Shown: positions 30,783 through 34,153 of the stretch, one piece after another
How positions within the stretch are numbered: position 1 is the first letter of the stretch
Layout of the letters: the number at the start of each line of letters is the position of its first letter
Notes under the pieces: model-generated
Told to the model about the DNA's origin: nothing
The model's database searches: none
The model's input: only the letters and a program-made list of their open reading frames with translations
Position numbers and translations under genes: made by a program
NCBI GenBank assembly: GCA_051883735.1
Contig: JBJEUH010000041.1
Coordinates: 1 to 34,153, forward strand
Direction of reading: 5' to 3'
DNA from: Ventricola sp051883735
Lineage (GTDB): Bacteria; Bacillota; Clostridia; Christensenellales; Aristaeellaceae
DNA: 34,153 nucleotides

Positions 30783-30982
30783 AAATCATGACGGGGAGAT
30801 CGGCAGGGGGGTGCAGATCTCTTCCGTTTTCGTGTGTTTCGGACGCTTCCGGCGGTCGGACAGGGGATTTCGACGGACGGATTGAGCGGGTCTGGCATGC
30901 ACACCGCATGAGAAAAGGCCATGGACGGTTATGCACCGGCGCGCAGACGCGCGGTAGTACGGCAGGGACGCTGGGAGGCACC
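30783..30982 (+). other. Long 5' leader, about 200 nt
   Basis: The stretch between promoter and first ATG has no convincing gene. It contains a possible stem of GAGATC with GATCTC near 30797-30826 and is GC-rich. I recognise no known riboswitch or leader class. Confidence 0.4.
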
Positions 30983-31489
30983 ATGAAGGACAAGGATCTG
31001 AAGCGCATGAGCAGGGCGGAGCTGCTGGAGCTGCTGATTGACAAAACCCGGGAGAACGAGACGCTGCACGCGCAGCTGGACGAGGCGCTGGCGCAGCTGG
31101 ATGACCGGATGCTGAGGGTTGAAAAGGCTGGAACGATGGCCGAAGCTGCGCTTCTGGTCAACGGGGTGCTGGATGCCGCGCAGCGGGCCGGCCAGCAGTA
31201 TATGGAGAATATGCGCGAACGCTGGCGTCAGCAGGAGGAAAACTGCACAAAGCTTGAGGAAGAGAGCCGCGCACAGGCTGACCAGCTGCTCGTGGAGACG
31301 CGGCAGCGCTGCCGGAAGATGGAGCAGGACACACAGCAGCGCTGCGCGGAGCTCTACCGCGTGGCGGAGCAGGAGGCCAACGGAAAGTGGGACGACCTCT
31401 TTGCTCAGCTTGACCAGCTGCGCAGCGAGAACGCCCAGCTTCAGCAGATGCTCAGCGAGCAGAAAAAAAAGAGGAAATGGGGCTTATGA
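30983..31489 (+). CDS. Coiled-coil protein
   Basis: A 168-residue, highly charged helical protein without a signal peptide or membrane segment. Heptad-like Leu/Ala spacing suggests a coiled coil over most of its length, in two parts: residues ~8-45 (MSRAELLELLIDKTRENETL) and ~70-165 (RERWRQQEENCTKLEEESRA). A short AGTMAEAALLVNGVLDAAQ segment between them is more hydrophobic. GGGAGG before the ATG fixes the start; the frame is open 65 codons further but runs into the leader. The stop overlaps the signal peptidase start (ATGA), so the two are translationally coupled. I cannot name the family; similar proteins seem to sit next to signal peptidase genes in Clostridia, from memory only. A cytoplasmic scaffold for export or cell-wall assembly is a guess. 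Confidence 0.75.
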   Translation: MKDKDLKRMSRAELLELLIDKTRENETLHAQLDEALAQLDDRMLRVEKAGTMAEAALLVNGVLDAAQRAGQQYMENMRERWRQQEENCTKLEEESRAQADQLLVETRQRCRKMEQDTQQRCAELYRVAEQEANGKWDDLFAQLDQLRSENAQLQQMLSEQKKKRKWGL

Positions 31490-32094
31490 GCAAACCAAAG
31501 CGTCTTCGGCGTGCGCCGACGCTGGAGCAGCTTCAAAGTGAGCTGGACCGCGTCCGCAGGCTGAACCGGCTCAGAAGGGCGGTGTGCCGCACGCTGGCTG
31601 TGCTGGCGCTCATCGGCGCGGTTGCTGCAGGGTTTGCGCTGATGGCGCCTGTGCTGAGGGTGCACGGGTCGTCCATGGTTCCAACGCTGCAGGAAGGCGA
31701 TGTGCTGGTCGCGCTGCGCGGGCTCCCCTGCGCAGCCGGCGATATCGCCGCGTTCACCTTTGAGGATCGTATTCTGGTCAAGCGGATTGCCGCCGCTGCC
31801 GGCGATTGGGTGGATATTGAGGAGGACGGCACCGTGACGGTCAATGGGCGGGCGCTCAAAGAGACCGGCGTTCGGGAGCAGGACCCCGGAACGACTGACA
31901 TCGAGTTCCCCTGCCAGGTACCAACCGACTCATGGTTTGTTTTGGGGGATAACCGCGCCGCCTCGGTCGATTCGCGCAGTTCCGCCGTGGGATGCCTCTC
32001 GCAGGAGCAGATGATCGGCAGAATCGTGCTGCGCATTTGGCCGCCGGAGCGTTTTGGGCTGCTGCATGGCGGTGCGGGCGTTGGGGAGGAATAA
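31486..32094 (+). CDS. lepB: Signal peptidase I
   Basis: A 202-residue type I signal peptidase, which cuts Sec and Tat signal peptides on the outer face of the membrane. An N-terminal Arg-rich cytoplasmic stretch (~32 residues) precedes one membrane segment (about 33-55). The catalytic Ser63 lies in HGSSMVPTL and Lys99 in ILVKRIAA. The third family box, VLGDNRAASVDSRSSA, is intact near residues 148-164. It overlaps the coiled-coil gene by four bases and ends two bases before the hydrolase start codon. The length fits short Gram-positive SipS-type enzymes. The extended basic N-terminus is somewhat longer than in SipS. Confidence 0.93.
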   Translation: MSKPKRLRRAPTLEQLQSELDRVRRLNRLRRAVCRTLAVLALIGAVAAGFALMAPVLRVHGSSMVPTLQEGDVLVALRGLPCAAGDIAAFTFEDRILVKRIAAAAGDWVDIEEDGTVTVNGRALKETGVREQDPGTTDIEFPCQVPTDSWFVLGDNRAASVDSRSSAVGCLSQEQMIGRIVLRIWPPERFGLLHGGAGVGEE

Positions 32095-32096
32095 GG

Positions 32097-32323
32097 ATGA
32101 GGAAGAGATGGATCGCGCTGGTATTGCTCCTGGCTGTCGTTGCGACGGCCTGACTGTGCGCTCTGGATACTTTTGCCTGGGACGACGCAAAGGGCGTCGT
32201 CTACGCATCAAACGGCGAGGCTGAGGCACCGAAGGACGAGAGCCCGAAGGACGAGACGCCGAAGGACGAGACGCCGAAGGATGAGGAGCCGAAGGACGAG
32301 GTGCCGGAGGACGAGACGCCGGA
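32097..32323 (+). pseudogene. 5' part of secreted CHAP/SH3b hydrolase, stop in signal peptide
   Basis: ATG 32097 follows AAGGATG-type context directly behind the signal peptidase stop. It opens a normal signal peptide (MRKRWIALVLLLAVVATA), but codon 19 is TGA (32151-32153). Reading on in the same frame gives LCALDTFAWDDAKGVVYASN and then a PKDET repeat up to the N gap, clearly coding. So this is either a true nonsense mutation, which would abolish secretion, or a base error in the assembly; TGA to GGA or CGA would restore the frame. No good start codon with a ribosome binding site lies just after the stop. TGA ends many genes in this window, so recoding is unlikely. It belongs with the CHAP/SH3b part beyond the gap. 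Confidence 0.65.
32229..32323 (+). repeat. 15-bp tandem repeat encoding PKDET
   Basis: Six copies of a 15-bp unit encode PKDES, PKDET, PKDET, PKDEE, PKDEV and PEDET, an acidic spacer between signal peptide and enzyme domains. The array runs into the N gap, so its true length is unknown. Confidence 0.85.
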
Positions 32324-32423
32324 NNNNNNNNNNNNNNNNNNNNNNNNNNNNNNNNNNNNNNNNNNNNNNNNNNNNNNNNNNNNNNNNNNNNNNNNNNNNN
32401 NNNNNNNNNNNNNNNNNNNNNNN
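32324..32423. other. Assembly gap of 100 N
   Basis: Exactly 100 N, the usual placeholder for a scaffold gap of unknown length. It lies inside the PKDET repeat of the hydrolase gene. The frames on either side do not match at a length of 100, as expected for a placeholder. Confidence 0.98.
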
Positions 32424-32424
32424 C

Positions 32425-34153
32425 CCCGAAGAGACGGAAACACCCGTGGAATCGCCTGAACCGTCTGAAACGCCTGCCGCATCGGCGGAGCCGAGCGTGC
32501 TTCCTGAACAGACGGCGACGCCTGTGCCGGAGACGCTGCGCATTGCCCTGCATGCCGATCGCAGCTTCGCCTTTGCCTGGGAGGACACGGTTCACGTCGA
32601 TCTGACCGTGCAGGGCGGCGCGCCGGAGTACGACGTCAGCTTCAGCACGCAGGGTGAGAAGAAATCCGTGAAGCTCAGCGAGAGCGGAAGCGCCTCGTTT
32701 GCCTTCACGCCGGATGGATACGGCGAATACACGGTCACGGCGACGGTCACCGACGCAAGCGGGCAGAAGGCCAAGGCGTCGGTCAGCCTGATTGCCGCCG
32801 AGCGCTGCTGGGAGAGCGAGAGCGATTGGAGGCGCTCCGTCGCCGGGGCGAACCTGACCGGCGACTGGCGCAGGGATCTGGTCGCCATTGCGGTCACGCA
32901 GGTCGGCTGGAGCTACAATGAAAGGTGCTTTATCATCGACGAGGCGGGCGAGAAGCATTACTATTCCCGCTACGGCGACTGGTACGGCGCGCCGTATTCG
33001 GATTGGTGCGCGATGTTTGTCGCGTTCTGCGTGAATTATGCCGGTATTCCGGAGAGCGACTGCCCGACCTCCGCAAGCTGCGGGACGTGGAAGGGCGAGC
33101 TGGAGCGCCTGGGCGCATACCGGTCGGCAGAAAGCGGATACCGGCCCGAACGGGGCGATATCATCTTCTTCGCACGGTCGGGCAAGAGCCCGTCCCATAT
33201 GGGCATCGTGGAGAAGGCGGACGGAAGTACCGTCTATACGATCGAGGGCAATGTCGGCGGCGTGCGCCGCAAGCAGCATGCGATGTCCGGCGATGGGATT
33301 CTCGGCTACGGCAGCATGAAGGCCCTCATGACGCGCGCCGGCGTACTGACGGATGAATCCGATGAAACCGACGCGTCTGAGGAGATGGAAATCAGCGTCG
33401 TGCCGGTGGAAAGGACGACGGTCGGTTACACGACGACCAGCAACGTCAATCTGCGCTGCGGTCCAGACAAGAAATTGAAGCGCGTGACGCAGATCGCCCG
33501 GAAGGACAGCCAGGTGGACGTGCTGGGCACGGTGCAGGGCGCGGATGGGCTCTGGTATGCGGTGCGCTATGGCGAAAACGAGGGCTTTATCTCCGGCAAG
33601 CTTCTGCGCATCGAGGAGCTTGACGCGCCGGCCGAGGAGCCGACGAGCGAGCCGACCGAGGAGCCGACGAGCGAGCCGGCCGAGGAGCCGACGAGCGAGC
33701 CTTCCGCGGAACCGACTGCGGAGCCAACCGAGGAGCCGACCGCGGAGCCGAGCGTCGAGCCGACGGTTGAACCGACGGCCACGCCGGACGAGGGCGCTGC
33801 CGACGGCGTTGTTCCGGCAGAGAAGAAAATGGTCGGATATACGACGGCGGGCACCGTCAATCTGCGCAGCGGCCCGGGCACGGACACAAACCGCGTGACG
33901 CAGATTTCCCCGAGGGGCAGCCAGGTGGACGTGCTGGGCACGGCGCAGGGCGCGAATGGACTCTGGTACGCGGTGCGCTATGGCGAGCAGGAGGGCTTCA
34001 TCTTCGGCGAGCTGCTTCGCATTGAGGAGATCATCGAGCCGAGTGCCGAACCGACGAGCGAACCGAGTGCGGAGCCGACGAGCGAACCGAGTGCGGAACC
34101 GACGAGCGAACCGAGTGCGGAACCGACGAGCGAGCCTACGGCTGAACCGAGCG
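32425..34153 (+). CDS. Secreted CHAP/SH3b cell-wall hydrolase, 3' part, open at the edge
   Basis: Open from the N gap to the window end, 576 codons, no stop. In order: a Pro/Glu-rich linker (to about 32530); a beta-sandwich (about 32540-32790, LTVQGGAPEYDVSFST), perhaps Ig-like; a CHAP/NlpC-type amidase (about 32880-33330) with Cys at 33007-33009 in SDWCAMFVAFC and His at 33196-33198 in SPSHMGIVEK; SH3b domain 1 (33421-33620, NVNLRCGPDKKLKRVTQI); a linker of EEPTSEP repeats (33630-33790); SH3b domain 2 (33832-34030); and a SAEPTSEP repeat running off the edge. It should cut peptidoglycan peptides outside the cell and bind the wall through SH3b. It directly follows a signal peptidase gene. More SH3b modules may lie beyond the window. 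Confidence 0.85.
34037..34153 (+). repeat. 24-bp tandem repeat encoding SAEPTSEP
   Basis: At least four nearly identical 24-bp units encode the 8-residue SAEPTSEP repeat and continue past the window end. A related, more varied EEPTSEP array lies at 33630-33790 between the two SH3b domains. Confidence 0.85.

Noticed and set aside
32151..32153. TGA read as an amino acid (selenocysteine or recoded)
   Set aside because: Many genes in this window end with TGA, no SECIS-like stem was evident, and a signal peptide is an unlikely place.
31930..33279. A 449-codon minus-strand frame across the N gap
   Set aside because: Antisense to the hydrolase. The SRPSxSRP repeat is just the mirror of the PKDET repeat.
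34037..34153. CRISPR-like array
   Set aside because: The 24-bp units are contiguous, in frame and without spacers, so this is a coding tandem repeat. No true CRISPR array was seen anywhere in the window.

Overview
The window looks like part of a GC-rich, spore-forming member of the Firmicutes (class Clostridia; Christensenellales-like by inference only). The evidence is strong AGGAGG-type ribosome binding sites, consensus sigma-A promoters (TTGACA, 17-18 bp, TATAAT), a Gram-positive type LexA box (GAAC-N4-GTTC), a SipL-like DUF3794/LysM protein typical of spore formers, and a LacI-controlled ABC sugar uptake system. A 100-N run at 32324-32423 shows that this is a draft scaffold.

Layout. Positions 1-2363 (minus strand) hold an operon of two alpha/beta-hydrolase esterases and an ATP-grasp ligase that runs off the left edge. 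It is divergent from a DUF2974 (lipase-like) gene at 2633-3781. Positions 3832-6154 (minus) hold an operon with a LexA box: a Y-family DNA polymerase, an 85-residue partner and a Pro-rich DUF4397 protein. Positions 6551-9548 are visibly poorer in GC and carry a DUF2798 membrane protein, tRNA-Trp, an odd structured element that copies the T arm of that tRNA, and a GT-C-like membrane protein. Then come a CPA2 cation/proton antiporter (9713-10984) and a sialate O-acetylesterase-like protein (11195-12058).

Positions 12176-17057 (minus) are a complete branched-chain amino acid ABC importer in the order binding protein-livH-livM-livG-livF. Next are an SseB-domain protein, a hexapeptide O-acetyltransferase, a GNAT acetyltransferase, the SipL-like protein and two serine tRNAs (TGA and GCT).

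Positions 22164-30584 form an arabinose-oligosaccharide locus. On the minus strand lie a LacI regulator and a GH127 beta-L-arabinofuranosidase. On the plus strand lie a sugar-binding protein, two permeases and a GH51 alpha-L-arabinofuranosidase. Back-to-back promoters and a perfect 16-bp operator palindrome sit between the two arms. Neither glycosidase has a signal peptide, so oligosaccharides are probably imported first and cut inside the cell. No ATPase is encoded here, so a shared MsmK-type ATPase is presumed.

Positions 30983-34153 hold an operon of a coiled-coil protein, a signal peptidase I and a large secreted CHAP/SH3b cell-wall hydrolase. The hydrolase is interrupted by an in-frame TGA in its signal peptide, by the N gap, and by the window edge.
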